The position numbers were made by a program, and so were the translations under genes. Source: Escarpia spicata (lineage: Eukaryota; Annelida; Polychaeta; Sabellida; Siboglinidae). From it: a stretch of DNA of 64,000 nucleotides. Of the stretch, positions 9,372 through 21,452 are shown one piece after another. The stretch is from the NCBI GenBank assembly GCA_963995525.1, contig OZ023213.1, positions 41,524,276-41,588,275 of the forward strand, read 5' to 3'. Position 1 is the first letter of the stretch; each line of letters opens with the position of its first letter. The notes under the pieces were generated by a model. That model saw only the letters and a list, made by a program, of their open reading frames with translations. It did not search any database and was not told where the DNA came from.

Positions 9372-10697
9372 ATGGATCTTGCTCAATTGATTGAGTTAGG
9401 CGAGAAGTTAGGGTTAACAGGTCCCGAACTTCAGGCATTTGTTCGCGATGAACAAGGAACCGCCCGGGCTGAGCGACAGGCCGCTCGCGAGGCGGAGAAA
9501 GAGAGGCTCTAGGCCGAGCTCCGAGAAAAGTAGGCGGCAAGGCAGGCCGATATGGAGATACGCGCGAGTGAAATGGAGCATGAAGAAAAGATGGCCAGGC
9601 TCCACAACGAGGCTACGACCGTAGAGAACCGAGATTCGGTGAGTAATGCTTCAGCCATTACTAAGGGAATCCGTAGTCCTCCGTTACCCTGTTTTAACGA
9701 AGACAAGGATTCGATTGATGTATATCTCCAGCGATTTGAAAGATATGCTGAAAACCAGGGTTGGGAGCGTGAGAATTACGCTATATTTCTGAGCGCATTG
9801 TTATCCAGTCATGCACTGGAAGTTTATTCCCGTTCCCCAATTTCCGTGGCCAACGATTATGACCAGTAAAGCAAGCATTGCTAGGATGGTACCGACTGAC
9901 TGTAGGCGATTTTCGTAAGAAGCTTTACACCTGTTCTCTAAATTCGACCGAAACAGTGTCGCAGTATTTTGCTCGTATGGAGCATTATTTGACTCAGTGG
10001 ATTTCTTTGTCAAACATTAATGAGTCTTTCGAGGGTCTTAAGGAACTCATTCTGAGAAAGCAATTCTTGTTTATGTGCCCTAGGGAACTGTCCGTGTTTC
10101 TGAGAGAACACAAACCGATGGGGAAAGAGAATTTGTTTAGAGTTGGTGAGAACATTTACAGATGCCCATTCATCATATGGTAAACGGGAAAATCGTAGAG
10201 ACCGAGTCCGACCCACTCTCGTCCCTTCACCCGTCCCGAAAAGTAGATCAGGGGAGGGGAGATACCCTATTTCTAGCCCTACCCTGCGGCCCGTTCCTCC
10301 GCCGCGTACATGTTTCCTTTGTAATCGGCCAGGTCACATCGCGAGACAGTGTACAGTGGGAGTGCAGAATAGGAATCCTCCACCGCAAAGGATGAAACCA
10401 GTGGTTGGGAATTGTGCAGTTGTGCTAAACCAGAATTCCCCTAGTCACCAATGTCCTGTGGGTGGGACTGATGTCACGTTGCAATGTGGATGTAAGATCC
10501 CCGTAATTGCTAGTGCTTGTGCACAACATGACTACAGTTGTAACTTACCGGTTGTAGAGGGGTATATGGGGAGATCCCCAGTGAAAGTACTACGCGACAG
10601 CGGGTGTAACGGAGTCGTTGTACGACGTAGCCTAGTTCCGGAAGATCAGTTAACTGGGAAAACCAGTCTCTATGCTGATGGACCGATCCGTCATTGA
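9372..10697 (+). pseudogene. gag-pro: gag-pro pseudogene, unit 4
   Basis: Gag core without the class D lesion. Just before the protease site it carries a Val-to-Met change (GGGTATATGGGG), shared only with unit 11; both are the last unit before a satellite spacer. Zinc knuckle 10311-10352, DSG 10596-10604. Confidence 0.82.
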
Positions 10698-10751
10698 AGT
10701 CCCGACTGCCCGGTGCTATGTGAGAGGAGTTCTCACATAGTTCTCACATAG

Positions 10752-11427
10752 GGCTTCAATTTCTCCTGTGAAATTGAAGCCCTATGTCTAAACAACCCCG
10801 TTTATGATTTAGTAATTGGCAATGTTGATGAACTAAATTTGCCCTGTTCCGATAACAGTGAAGGTTCTCCTTTTCGAGTAACCAAGTCAGATAGTGTCCC
10901 CGTTACAGTTGAGGCCCCTTTGAATGACACCCCAATCACTGGTTGTGCTGTAGAAACCCGTGCTCAACGGGAGCGCCTTTCCAACCCACAAAACCTTTGA
11001 TAGTGCCTCAAGTTGTTGGTGCGATGATTTCTTGAGAGTGCAAAAGGGGGATGAGACCTTGAAGAAATGCTTTGATTCGGCTGAAGAGACTAAAGGGAAA
11101 CCTAAGGGAAAACAAACAAGTCAATTCGTGATCAAAAGGGGGCTGCTTTATTGTCTGTATCATTCGCGCGAAACCGTTCATCCGACTTCTCGATCGTTTG
11201 CGACAGGGCAAGACCTCTCGATCGAATTCGTAGCGGCCGGCGGTAAGCGTCTACTGCCCGGCTTCGTCTTCCAGTTGTACGAAGGCAATCGTCAAGTGCC
11301 CGGCTTCATCACTCGTGCGGCCGAGATACACCGTTCTAATTGTGTTCTGAGCTCGGCGTCTCGACTTCAACGAATGTTCGTATATATTCGAGATGGGACT
11401 AGCCCAGTGTCAATGTGTATTTTCTGA
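10752..11427 (+). pseudogene. pol: pol remnant, unit 4
   Basis: 13-base deletion form, but with the Phe variant (CCCGGCTTCATC) otherwise typical of class B units. Confidence 0.65.
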
Positions 11428-11555
11428 TTGAATGTATCTATTATTTGCTGTATTATGATTGGTAGTTATCTGTGTTTTGAAGTGAGGTATTTTTACCCTT
11501 GAAGTATTCACATATATATGTATATATGTGTGTGTGTTGTAACAGATTACTGTAA

Positions 11556-11932
11556 TGAGAGTCCGCGATGACTAGCTTATACTGTGTATTTATATTATGG
11601 AAGTTATTCTTAAATAACACTTGGCGCCTAGTGTATGATCGTGTAGCGGTATAATCCACCTTAGAAAGGAAGTGGAATTTGATAATCGAAAGACTCAGTG
11701 TTATTGTTTATGTTCTATTAAGATTTGATTACGGGATTTCTTTATTCTGTTTATTTTGTTAATCGAGATATTTACCAAAAGAAAGATATCTTGTAATAAA
11801 GTTTATTAAATTGTCCTCGTTCTTTGTCGCTTGTTCACGAAAACCGTTCTTTCTCATATGCGTTGAACTTCATATATATGAACCCTACTAGACTGAGCCA
11901 TCTAGTGTACGGAGACCTCGATAACCGTGACA
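11556..11932 (+). repeat. LTR 4, terminal LTR left of satellite spacer 1
   Basis: Diverged second half: GATATCTTG, ATTGTCCTCG, TCTTTGTCGC, GAACTTCATATATATG and a terminal CTCGATAACCGTGACA. It is followed by satellite DNA instead of a primer binding site, so it behaves as the true 3' LTR of an element. This junction is the best evidence for the LTR 3' end. Confidence 0.75.
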
Positions 11933-14051
11933 TTGTTATACTAGCGAAATAGTATGCAATAATTTTCAATTGATCAATATTCTGCATTTAATAACGTTTT
12001 TAAATGTTCATTACGTCCATAAATGAAAACTAACCGTCAGTAAACTTCTAGGCTTCTGTTATTATAAGATATACTGTCATACAAACGAAATATTATGCAA
12101 TAATTGTCAATTCTTCCATATTCAGACCTTGGCAACTTTTTAAATGTCAATTACCTCCTATAAATGAAAACTAACAGTCAGAAAGCGTCTATATTGATGT
12201 GGTTGTAAACTGTGCTGTTAGTAAACCGAAATATTATGTAATCACTCTGAATTGATCGATATCCAGCATTTGACAACGTTTTTAAATGTTGATCGCGTGA
12301 TCGTGGTTTCTGTAATTGTAACCTATATTGTTATACAAATGAAAAATTATGCTATAGTTTTCATAAATGAAAACTAACCGTCAGAAAACTTCTAGGTTTC
12401 TGCTATACTGTTATAAAAGAGAAACCTTATGCAATCACCTCAAATTTATTGATATTCCTCATTTGGCAACGTTTTTAAATGTTGATTACCCCTATAAGTG
12501 AAAACTAAACGTCAGAAAATGTCTAGTTTGCTGATATTGCAAGATATACTGTCATACAAACCAAACATCATGCTATCATTTTCAATTCATCGATATTCAG
12601 ACTTTGGCAACGTTCTTTATTATTAATTACCCCTATAAATGAAAACTAACCGTCAGAAAACGCCAAGGTTTCTGTTATTGTAAGCTATACTGTCATACAT
12701 ACGAAATATTTTGCTATAATTTTCAATTGATCGATATTCTGCATTTAATAACGTTTTTAAATGTTGATCACATCCATAAATGAAAACTAACCGTCAGAAC
12801 TTCTAGATATGGGTGTTATTGTAAGCTATACTGTCATAGAAGCGAAATATGTTATCACTCTCAACTGATCGATATTCAACATTTGGCAACGTTTGTAAAT
12901 GTTGATTATCTCCTATAAATGAAAACTAACCGTCAGAAAACGTTTAGATTTCTGTTATTGTTATATTCTGTCATACAAACGAAAAATTATGCTATCATTT
13001 TCTATTCTTCGATATTCAGACTTTGGCAACGTTTTTAAATGTTGATCACGTCCATAAATGAAAACTAACCGTCAGAAAACTTGTAGGTTTCTGTTATTGT
13101 AAGCTATACTGCCATACAAACGAAATATTATGCAATAATTTTCAATTCTTCCATTTTCAGACCTTGGCAACGTTTTTAAATGCCGATTACCTCCTATAAA
13201 TGAAAACTAACCGTCAGAAAGCGTCTATATTGCTTTGGTTATAAACTGTGCTGGTAGTAAACCGAAATATTATGTAATCACTCTGAATTGTTCGATATCC
13301 AGCATTTGACGTTTTTAAATGTTGATCGCGTGATCGTGGTTTCTGTAATTGTAACCTATATTGTTATACAAATGAAACATTATGCTATAGTTTTCATAAT
13401 TGAAAACTAACCGTCAGAAAACTTCTAGGTTTCTGCTATACTGTTATAAAAGAGAAACCTTATGCAATCACCTCAAATTTATTGATATTCCTCATTTGGC
13501 AACGTTTTTAAATGTTGATTAACCCTATAAGTGAAAATTAAACGTCAGAAAATGTCTAGTTTGCTGATATTGAAAGATATACTGTCATACAAACCAAACA
13601 TCATGCTATCTTTTTCAATTGATCGATATTCAGACTTTGGCAACGTTCTTTATTATTAATTACCCCTATAAATGAAAACTAACCGTCAGAAAACGCCAAG
13701 GTTTCTGTTATTGTAAGCTATACTGTCATACATACGAAATATTTTGCTATCATTTTCAATTGATCGATATTCTGCATTTAATAACGTTTTTAAATGTTGA
13801 TCACGTCCATAAATGAAAACTAACCGTCAGAAAACTTGTAGGTTTCTGTTATTGTAAGCTATACTGTCATACAAACGAAATATTATGCAATAATTTTCAA
13901 TTCTTCCATATTCAGACCTTGGCAACGTTTTTAAATGCCGATTACCTTCTATAAATGAAAACTAACCGTCAGAAAGCGTCTATATTGCTTTGGTTATAAA
14001 CTGTGCTGTTAGTATTGCGAAATATTATTTTATCACTCTCAATTGATCGAT
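11933..14051. repeat. AT-rich satellite spacer 1 (~140 bp monomers, 7-mer higher order)
   Basis: No coding potential or relation to the LTR element. A conserved box, ATGAAAACTAACCGTCAG or close, recurs 14 times, starting near 12021, 12162, 12365, 12496, 12637, 12778, 12917, 13056, 13198, 13398, 13529, 13670, 13811 and 13953. Spacing is 131-142 bp except two intervals of about 200 bp, where a box is lost inside GATCGCGTGATCGTGG. A second conserved block is GGCAACGTTTTTAAATG. Matching variants recur at about 1,033-1,036 bp, so seven box intervals form a higher-order unit present nearly twice. Both ends are mid-monomer and abut LTR termini. Confidence 0.9.
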
Positions 14052-14425
14052 AGAGTCCGCGATGACTAGCTTATACTGTGTATTTATATTATGGAAGTTA
14101 TTCTTAGATAACACTTGGCGCCTAGTGTATGATCGTGTAGCGGTATAATCCACCTTAGAAAGGAAGTGGAATTTGATAATCGAAAGACAGTGTTATTGTT
14201 TATGTTCTATTAAGATTTGATTACGGGATTTCTTTATTCTGTTTATTTTGTTAATCGAGATATTTACCAAAAGAAAGATAACTTGTAATAAAGTTTATTA
14301 AATTTTCCTCGTTCTTGGTCGCTTGTTCACGAAAACCGTTCTTTCTCATATGCGTTGACCTTGATATATAAGAACCCTACTAGACTGAGCCATCTAGTGT
14401 ACGGAGACCTCGCTAATCCGAGACA
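14052..14425 (+). repeat. LTR 5' copy right of satellite spacer 1
   Basis: Begins AGAGTCCGCG directly against satellite sequence, so the terminal TG is missing. It carries the TTAGATAACAC variant and a two-base deletion (AAAGACAGTG). The primer binding site follows. This junction defines the approximate LTR 5' end. Confidence 0.7.
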
Positions 14426-15064
14426 TAATTGGGGGCTCGTACGCGGGATTCCGGCGAGGGGGAAATTAAAATAACACCTTCGGTCAACGCTATGAATTGC
14501 GGGTAACACGTGACGGCAACATAGAACATGCCTGAGAACTTAGCTGCACTCTGGTTCCGTGGAATGTCAGCGTTGTTCCGTGGCTAGAGACGAAACCTAC
14601 ATCTATTCCAGTAGCTGTAGTGTAGGGTAATTCACATGCCCCTTGTCGGTTCTGCCCGGACTTAATTCTGAGTCCCATATGTCTCGTTATATTTATAGTG
14701 TGTCATTCACGTTTTGAGGCATCAGACTTGTTTATTGCAGCAGTAAAGGACCATGAATTAATCGTATAATTATTGTAAGTAGGAGCTTTGTTATTTTTCA
14801 GCTGTACGAGGAAGTTGAATTACTTGTTGCATTTGCCGAGTTGACAGTGGACAGATTAGTCCCACAGAATGTCCGTTTGTTGATAGTTGACACGGCGTGG
14901 TTGAAATCGAATAGTGGTTTCATTATTCCAGTCTTATGAGAAGATTGGGTGGAGTGTTGTAGCGTAGCTAACACTTTTGTGGTTTACAGGTGGTTGACCT
15001 TTTGTATTACTTAAACGTGATATCCGTTTAGTGATTATTTCGTGTGTTGCACTAGTTTGCAAAC

Positions 15065-16376
15065 ATGGATCTTGCTCAATTGATTGAGTTAGGCGAGAAG
15101 TTAGGGTTAACAGGTCCCGAACTTCAGGCATTTGTTCGCGATGAACAAGGAACCGCCCGGGCTGAGAGAAAGGCCGCTCGCGAGGCGGAGAAAGAGAGGC
15201 TCTAGGCCGAGCTCCGAGAAAAGTAGGCGGCAAGGCAGGCCGATATGGAGATACGCGCGAGTGAAATGGAGCATGAAGAAAAGATGGCCAGGCTCCACAA
15301 CGAGGCTACGACCGTAGAGAACCGAGATTCGGTGAGTAATGCTTCAGCCATTACTAAGGGAATCCGTAGTCCTCCGTTACCCTGTTTTAACGAAGACAAG
15401 GATTCGATTGATGTATATCTCCAGCGATTTGAAAGATATGCTGAAAACCAGGGTTGGGAGCGTGAGAATTACGCTATATTTCTGAGCGCATTGTTATCCA
15501 GTCATGCACTGGAAGTTTATTCCCGTTCCCCAATTTCCGTGGCCAACGATTATGACCAGTAAAGCAAGCATTGCTAGGATGGTACCGACTGACTGTAGGC
15601 GATTTTCGTAAGAAGCTTTACACCTGTTCTCTAAATTCGACCGAAACAGTGTCGCAGTATTTTGCTCGTATGGAGCATTATTTGACTCAGTGGATTTCTT
15701 TGTCAAACATTAATGAGTCTTTCGAGGGTCTTAAGGAACTCATTCTGAGAAAGCAATTCTTGTTTATGTGCCCTAGGGAACTGTCCGTGTTTCTGAGAGA
15801 ACACAAACCGATGGGGAAAGAGAATTTGTTTAGAGTTGGTGAGAACATTTACAGATGCCCATTCATCATATGGTAAACGGGAAAATCGTAGAGACCGAGT
15901 CCGACCCACTCTCGTCCCTTCACCCGTCCCGAAAAGGAGATCAGGGGAGGGGAGATACCCTATTTCTAGCCCTACCCTGCGGCCCGTTCCTCCGCCGCGT
16001 ACATGTTTCCTTTGTAATCGGCCAGGTCACATCGCGAGACAGTGTACAGTGGGAGTGCAGAATAGGAATCCTCCACCGCAAAGGATGAAACCAGTGGTTG
16101 GGAATTGTGCAGTTGTGCTAAACCAGAATTCCCCTAGTCACCAATGTCCTGTGGGTGGGACTGATGTCACGTTGCAATGTGGATGTAAGATCCCCGTAAT
16201 TGCTAGTGCTTGTGCACAACATGACTACAGTTGTAGAGGGGTATGTGGGGAGATCCCCAGTGAAAGTACTACGCGACAGCGGGTGTAACGGAGTCGTTGT
16301 ACGACGTAGCCTAGTTCCGGAAGATCAGTTAACTGGGAAAACGAGTCTTTATGCTGATGGACCGATCCGTCATTGA
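15065..16376 (+). pseudogene. gag-pro: gag-pro pseudogene, unit 5 (class B)
   Basis: First unit after spacer 1. A 14-base deletion near 16232, between GTTGTA direct repeats, throws the protease motif (16275-16283) out of frame and closes the reading frame at 16288. The linker has AAAAGGAGATC (Arg for Ser). Zinc knuckle 16004-16045 intact. Confidence 0.82.
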
Positions 16377-16430
16377 AGTCCCGACTGCCCGGTGCTATGT
16401 GAGAGGAGTTCTCACATAGTTCTCACATAG

Positions 16431-17117
16431 GGCTTCAATTTCTCCTGTGAAATTGAAGCCCTATGTCTAAACAACCCCGTTTATGATTTAGTAATTGGCA
16501 ATGTTGATGAACTAAATTTGCCCTGTTCCGATAACAGTGAAGGTTCTCCTTTTCGAGTAACCAAGTCAGATAGTGTCCCCGTTACAGTTGAGGCCCCTTT
16601 GAATGACACCCCAATCACTGGTTGTGCTGTAGAAACCCGTGCTCAACGGGAGCGCCTTTCCAACCCACAAAACCTTTGATAGTGCCTCAAGTTGTTGGTG
16701 CGAGTATATCCGCCGATGATTTCTTCAGAGTGCAAAAGGGGGATGAGACCTTGAAGAAATGCTTTGATTCGGCTGAAGAGACTAAAGGGAAACCTAAGGG
16801 AAAACAAACAAGTCAATTCGTGATCAAAAGGGGGCTGCTTTATTGTCTGTATCATTCGCGCGAAACCGTTCATCCGACTTCTCGATCGTTTGCGACAGGG
16901 CAAGACCTCTCGATCGAATTCGTAGCGGCTGGCGGTAAGCGTCTACTGCCCGGCTTCGTCTTCCAGTTGTACGAAGGCAATCGTCAAGTGCCCGGCTTCA
17001 TCACTCGTGCGGCCGAGATACACCGTTCTAATTGTGTTCTGAGCTCGGCGTCTCGACTTCAACGAATGTGTATATATTCGAGATGGGACTAGCCCAGTGT
17101 CAATGTGTATTTTCTGA
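16431..17117 (+). pseudogene. pol: pol remnant, unit 5 (undeleted form)
   Basis: Retains the 13 bases (GTATATCCGCCGA) missing in most units, so one frame runs unbroken from PLIVPQ through GASISADDFF into the charged stretch. This is the ancestral form. A 2-base deletion (AATGTGTATAT near 17070) shifts the tail frame, which closes at 17092. Phe variant. Confidence 0.68.
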
Positions 17118-17245
17118 TTGAATGTATCTATTATTTGCTGTATTATGATTGGTAGTTATCTGTGTTTTGAAGTGAGGTATTTTTACCCTTGAAGTATTCA
17201 CATATATATGTATATATGTGTGTGTGTTGTAACAGATTACTGTAA

Positions 17246-17623
17246 TGAGAGTCCGCGATGACTAGCTTATACTGTGTATTTATATTATGGAAGTTATTCT
17301 TAAATAACACTTGGCGCCTAGTGTATGATCGTGTAGCGGTATAATCCACCTTAGAAAGGAAGTGGAATTTGATAATCGAAAGACTCAGTGTTATTGTTTA
17401 TGTTCTATTAAGATTTGGTTACGGGATTTCTTTATTCTGTTTATTTTGTTAATCGAGATATTTACCAAAAGAAAGATAACTTGTAATAAAGTTTATTAAA
17501 TTTTCCTCGTTCTTGGTCGCTTGTTCACGAAAACCGTTCTTTCTCATATGCGTTGACCTTGATATATAAGAACCCTACTAGACTGAGCCATCTAGTGTAC
17601 GGAGACCTCGCTAATCCGTGACA
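17246..17623 (+). repeat. LTR 5 (units 5/6), GTGACA-ending class
   Basis: Ends CCGTGACA instead of CCGAGACA. This ending occurs only downstream of class B units (5, 8, 12, 14, 16). Confidence 0.65.
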
Positions 17624-18261
17624 TAATTGGGGGCTCGTACGCGGGATTCCGGCGAGGGGGAATTAAAATAACACCTTCGGTCAACGCTATGAATTGCGGG
17701 TAACACGTGACGGCAACATAGAACATGCCTGAGAACTTAGCTGCACTCTGGTTCCGTGGAATGTCAGCGTTGTTCCGTGGCTAAAGACGAAACCTACATC
17801 TATTCCAGTAGCTGTAGTGTAGGGTAATTCACATGCCCCTTGTCGGTTCTGCCCGGACTTAATTCTGAGTCCCATATGTCTCGTTATATTTATAGTGTGT
17901 CATTCACGTTTTGAGGCATCAGACTTGTTTATTGCAGCAGTAAAGGACCATGAATTAATCGTATAATTATTGTAAGTAGGAGCTTTGTTATTTTTCAGCT
18001 GTACGAGGAAGTTGAATTACTTGTTGCATTTGCCGAGTTGGCAGTGGACAGATTAGTCCCACAGAATGTCCGTGTGTTGATAGTTGACACGACGTGGTTG
18101 AAATCGAATAGTGGTTTCATTATTCCAGTCTTATGAGAAGATTGGGTGGAGTATTGTAGCGTAGCTAACACTTTTGTGGTTTACAGGTGGTTGACCTTTT
18201 GTATTACTTAAACGTGATATCCGTTTAGTGATTATTTCGTGTGTTGCACTAGTTTGCAAAC

Positions 18262-19587
18262 ATGGATCTTGCTCAATTGATTGAGTTAGGCGAGAAGTTA
18301 GGGTTAACAGGTTCCGAACTTCAGGCATTTGTTCGCGATGAACAAGGAACCGCCCGGGCTGAGCGACAGGCCGCTCGCGAGGCGGAGAAAGAGAGGCTCT
18401 AGGCCGAGCTCCGAGAAAAGTAGGCGGCAAGGCAGGCCGATATGGAGATACGCGCGAGTGAAATGGAGCATGAAGAAAAGATGGCCAGGCTCCACAACGA
18501 GGCTACGACCGTAGAGAACCGAGATTCGGTGAGTAATGCTTCAGCCATTACTAAGGGAATCCGTAGTCCTCCGTTACCCTGTTTTAACGAAGACAAGGAT
18601 TCGATTGATGTATATCTCCAGCGATTTGAAAGATATGCTGAAAACCAGGGTTGGGAGCGTGAGAATTACGCTATATTTCTGAGCGCATTATTAACCAGTC
18701 ATGCACTGGAAGTTTATTCCCGTTCCCCAATTTCCGTGGCCAACGATTATGACCAGTAAAGCAAGCATTGCTAGGATGGTACCGACTGACTGTAGGCGAT
18801 TTTCGTAAGAAGTTTTACACCTGTTCTCTAAATTCGACCGAAACAGTGTCGCAGTATTTTGCTCGTATGGAGCATTATTTGACTCAGTGGATTTCTTTGT
18901 CAAACATTAATGAGTCTTTCGAGGGTCTTAAGGAACTCATTCTGAGAAAGCAATTCTTGTTTATGTGCCCTAGGGAACTGTCCGTGTTTCTGAGAGAACA
19001 CAAACCGATGGGGAAAGAGAATTTGTTTAGAGTTGGTGAGAACATTTACAGATGCCCATTCATCATATGGTAAACGGGAAAATCGTAGAGACCGAGTCCG
19101 ACCCACTCTCGTCCCTTCACCCGTCCCGAAAAGTAGATCAGGGGAGGGGAGATACCCTATTTCTAGCCCTACCCTGCGGCCCGTTCCTCCGCCGCGTACA
19201 TGTTTCCTTTGTAATCGGCCAGGTCACATCGCGAGACAGTGTACAGTGGGAGTGCAGAATAGGAATCCTCCACCGCAAAGGATGAAACCAGTGGTTGGGA
19301 ATTGTGCAGTTGTGCTAAACCAGAATTCCCCTAGTCACCAATGTCCTGTGGGTGGGACTGATGTCACGTTGCAATGTGGATGTAAGATCCCCGTAATTGC
19401 TAGTGCTTGTGCACAACATGACTACAGTTGTAACTTACCGGTTGTAGAGGGGTATGTGGGGAGATCCCCAGTGAAAGTACTACGCGACAGCGGGTGTAAC
19501 GGAGTCGTTGTACGACGTAGCCTAGTTCCGGAAGATCAGTTAACTGGGAAAACCAGTCTCTATGCTGATGGACCGATCCGTCATTGA
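18262..19587 (+). pseudogene. gag-pro: gag-pro pseudogene, unit 6 (class T)
   Basis: Distinct gag substitutions: AGGTTCCG near the start, TTATTAACC (Ser to Thr) and AAGTTTTAC (Leu to Phe). Protease region undeleted. Zinc knuckle 19201-19242, DSG 19486-19494. Confidence 0.82.
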
Positions 19588-19638
19588 AGTCCCGACTGCC
19601 CGGTGCTATGTGAGAGTTCTCACATAGTTCTCACATAG

Positions 19639-20314
19639 GGCTTCAATTTCTCCTGTGAAATTGAAGCCCTATGTCTAAACAACCCCGTTTATGATTTAGT
19701 AATTGGCAATGTTGATGAACTAAATTTGCCCTGTTCCGATAACAGTGAAGGTTCTCCTTTTCGAGTAACCAAGTCAGATAGTGTCCCCGTTACAGTTGAG
19801 GCCCCTTTGAATGACACCCCAATCACTGGTTGTGCTGTAGAAACCCGTGCTCAACGGGAGCGCCTTTCCAACCCACAAAACCTTTGATAGTGCCTCAAGT
19901 TGTTGGTGCGATGATTTCTTGAGAGTGCAAAAGGGGGATGAGACCTTGAAGAAATGCTTTGATTCGGCTGAAGAGACTAAAGGGAAACCTAAGGGAAAAC
20001 AAACAAGTCAATTCGTGATCAAAAGGGGGCTGCTTTATTGTCTGTATCATTCGCGCGAAACCGTTCATCCGACTTCTCGATCGTTTGCGACAGGGCAAGA
20101 CCTCTCGATCGAATTCGTAGCGGCCGGCGGTAAGCGTCTACTGCCCGGCTTCGTCTTCCAGTTGTACGAAGGCAATCGTCAAGTGCCCGGCATCATCACT
20201 CGTGCGGCCGAGATACACCGTTCTAATTGTGTTCTGAGCTCGGCGTCTCGACTTCAACGAATGTTCGTATATATTCGAGATGGGACTAGCCCAGTGTCAA
20301 TGTGTATTTTCTGA
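19639..20314 (+). pseudogene. pol: pol remnant, unit 6
   Basis: 13-base deletion form, Ile variant, preceded by the short hairpin loop. Confidence 0.65.
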
Positions 20315-20442
20315 TTGAATGTATCTATTATTTGCTGTATTATGATTGGTAGTTATCTGTGTTTTGAAGTGAGGTATTTTTACCCTTGAAGTATTCACAT
20401 ATATATGTATATATGTGTGTGTGTTGTAACAGATTACTGTAA

Positions 20443-20820
20443 TGAGAGTCCGCGATGACTAGCTTATACTGTGTATTTATATTATGGAGGTTATTCTTAA
20501 ATAACACTTGGCGCCTAGTGTATGATCGTGTAGCGGTATAATCCACCTTAGAAAGGAAGTGGAATTTGATAATCGAAAGACTCAGTGTTATTGTTTATGT
20601 TCTATTAAGATTTGATTACGGGATTTCTTTATTCTGTTTATTTTGTTAATCGAGATATTTACCAAAAGAAAGATAACTTGTAATAAAGTTTATTAAATTT
20701 TCCTCGTTCTTGGTCGCTTGTTCACGAAAACCGTTCTTTCTCATATGCGTTGACCTTGATATATAAGAACCCTACTAGACTGAGCCATCTAGTGTACGGA
20801 GACCTCGCTAATCCGAGACA
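20443..20820 (+). repeat. LTR 6 (units 6/7)
   Basis: TGGAGGTT and GATTACGGG variants, ends GAGACA. Followed by the rare primer-site neighbour GCGGTATTCC, shared with LTRs 2 and 9. Confidence 0.65.
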
Positions 20821-21452
20821 TAATTGGGGGCTCGTACGCGGTATTCCGGCGAGGGGGAAATTAAAATAACACCTTCGGTCAACGCTATGAATTGCGGGTA
20901 ACACGTGACGGCAACATAGAACATGCCTGAGAACTTAGCTGCACTCTGGTTCCGTGGAATGTCAGCGTTGTTCCGTGGCTAAAGACGAAACCTACATCTA
21001 TTCCAGTAGCTGTAGTGTAGGGTAATTCACATGCCCCTTGTCGGTTCTGCCCGGACTTAATTCTGAGTCCCATATGTCTCGTTATATTTATAGTGTGTCA
21101 TTCACGTTTTGAGGCATCAGACTTGTTTATTGCAGCAGTAAAGGACCATGAATTAATCGTATAATTATTGTAAGTAGGAGCTTTGTTATTTTTCAGCTGT
21201 ACGAGGAAGTTGAATTACTTGTTGCATTTGCCGAGTTGACAGTGGACAGATTAGTCCCACAGAATGTCCGTGTGTTGACACGGCGTGGTTGAAATCGAAT
21301 AGTGGTTTCATTATTCCAGTCTTATGAGAAGATTGGGTGGAGTATTGTAGCGTAGCTAACACTTTTGTGGTTTACAGGTGGTTGACCTTTTGTATTACTT
21401 AAACGTGATATCCGTTTAGTGATTATTTCGTGTGTTGCACTAGTTTGCAAAC

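Larger units (their letters stand above)
1..11932 (+). mobile_element. Tandem array segment 1 of degenerate gypsy-like LTR element (units 1-4)
   Basis: Four head-to-tail units (the first truncated by the window edge) repeat with zinc-knuckle-to-zinc-knuckle spacings of 3200, 3198 and 3201 bp. Adjacent units share a single LTR. The segment ends at 11932 with an LTR 3' terminus (ACA) abutting the AT-rich satellite block, with no primer binding site after it. The retroelement origin follows from gag, zinc knuckle, aspartic protease motif, LTR and primer binding site. The tandem arrangement is seen directly. The family assignment (Ty3/gypsy-like) is inferred from gag style and domain order. Confidence 0.9.
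3530..20840 (+). repeat. 24.9 kb-period segmental duplication, left copy
   Basis: This stretch, including satellite spacer 1, is matched at +24,884 bp (about 28414-45727). Diagnostic indels and the spacer length agree across both copies. Differences I can see: unit 4 has gctgagcgacagg near the gag start where unit 11 has gctgagagaaagg; one base differs near 42032; and a 3-base indel near 19612 shifts the offset to 24,887 from there on. Boundaries are approximate, placed where variants stop matching. Confidence 0.75.

Noticed and set aside
12021..13972. Regular repeats in the spacer as a CRISPR array
   Set aside because: The spacing is longer than in CRISPR arrays, intervals are related to each other rather than unique, and the context is a eukaryotic retroelement array with no cas genes.
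14040..14056. Target-site duplication around the array segment 14052-36816
   Set aside because: The flanks GATCGAT and TTGTTATAC do not match each other.
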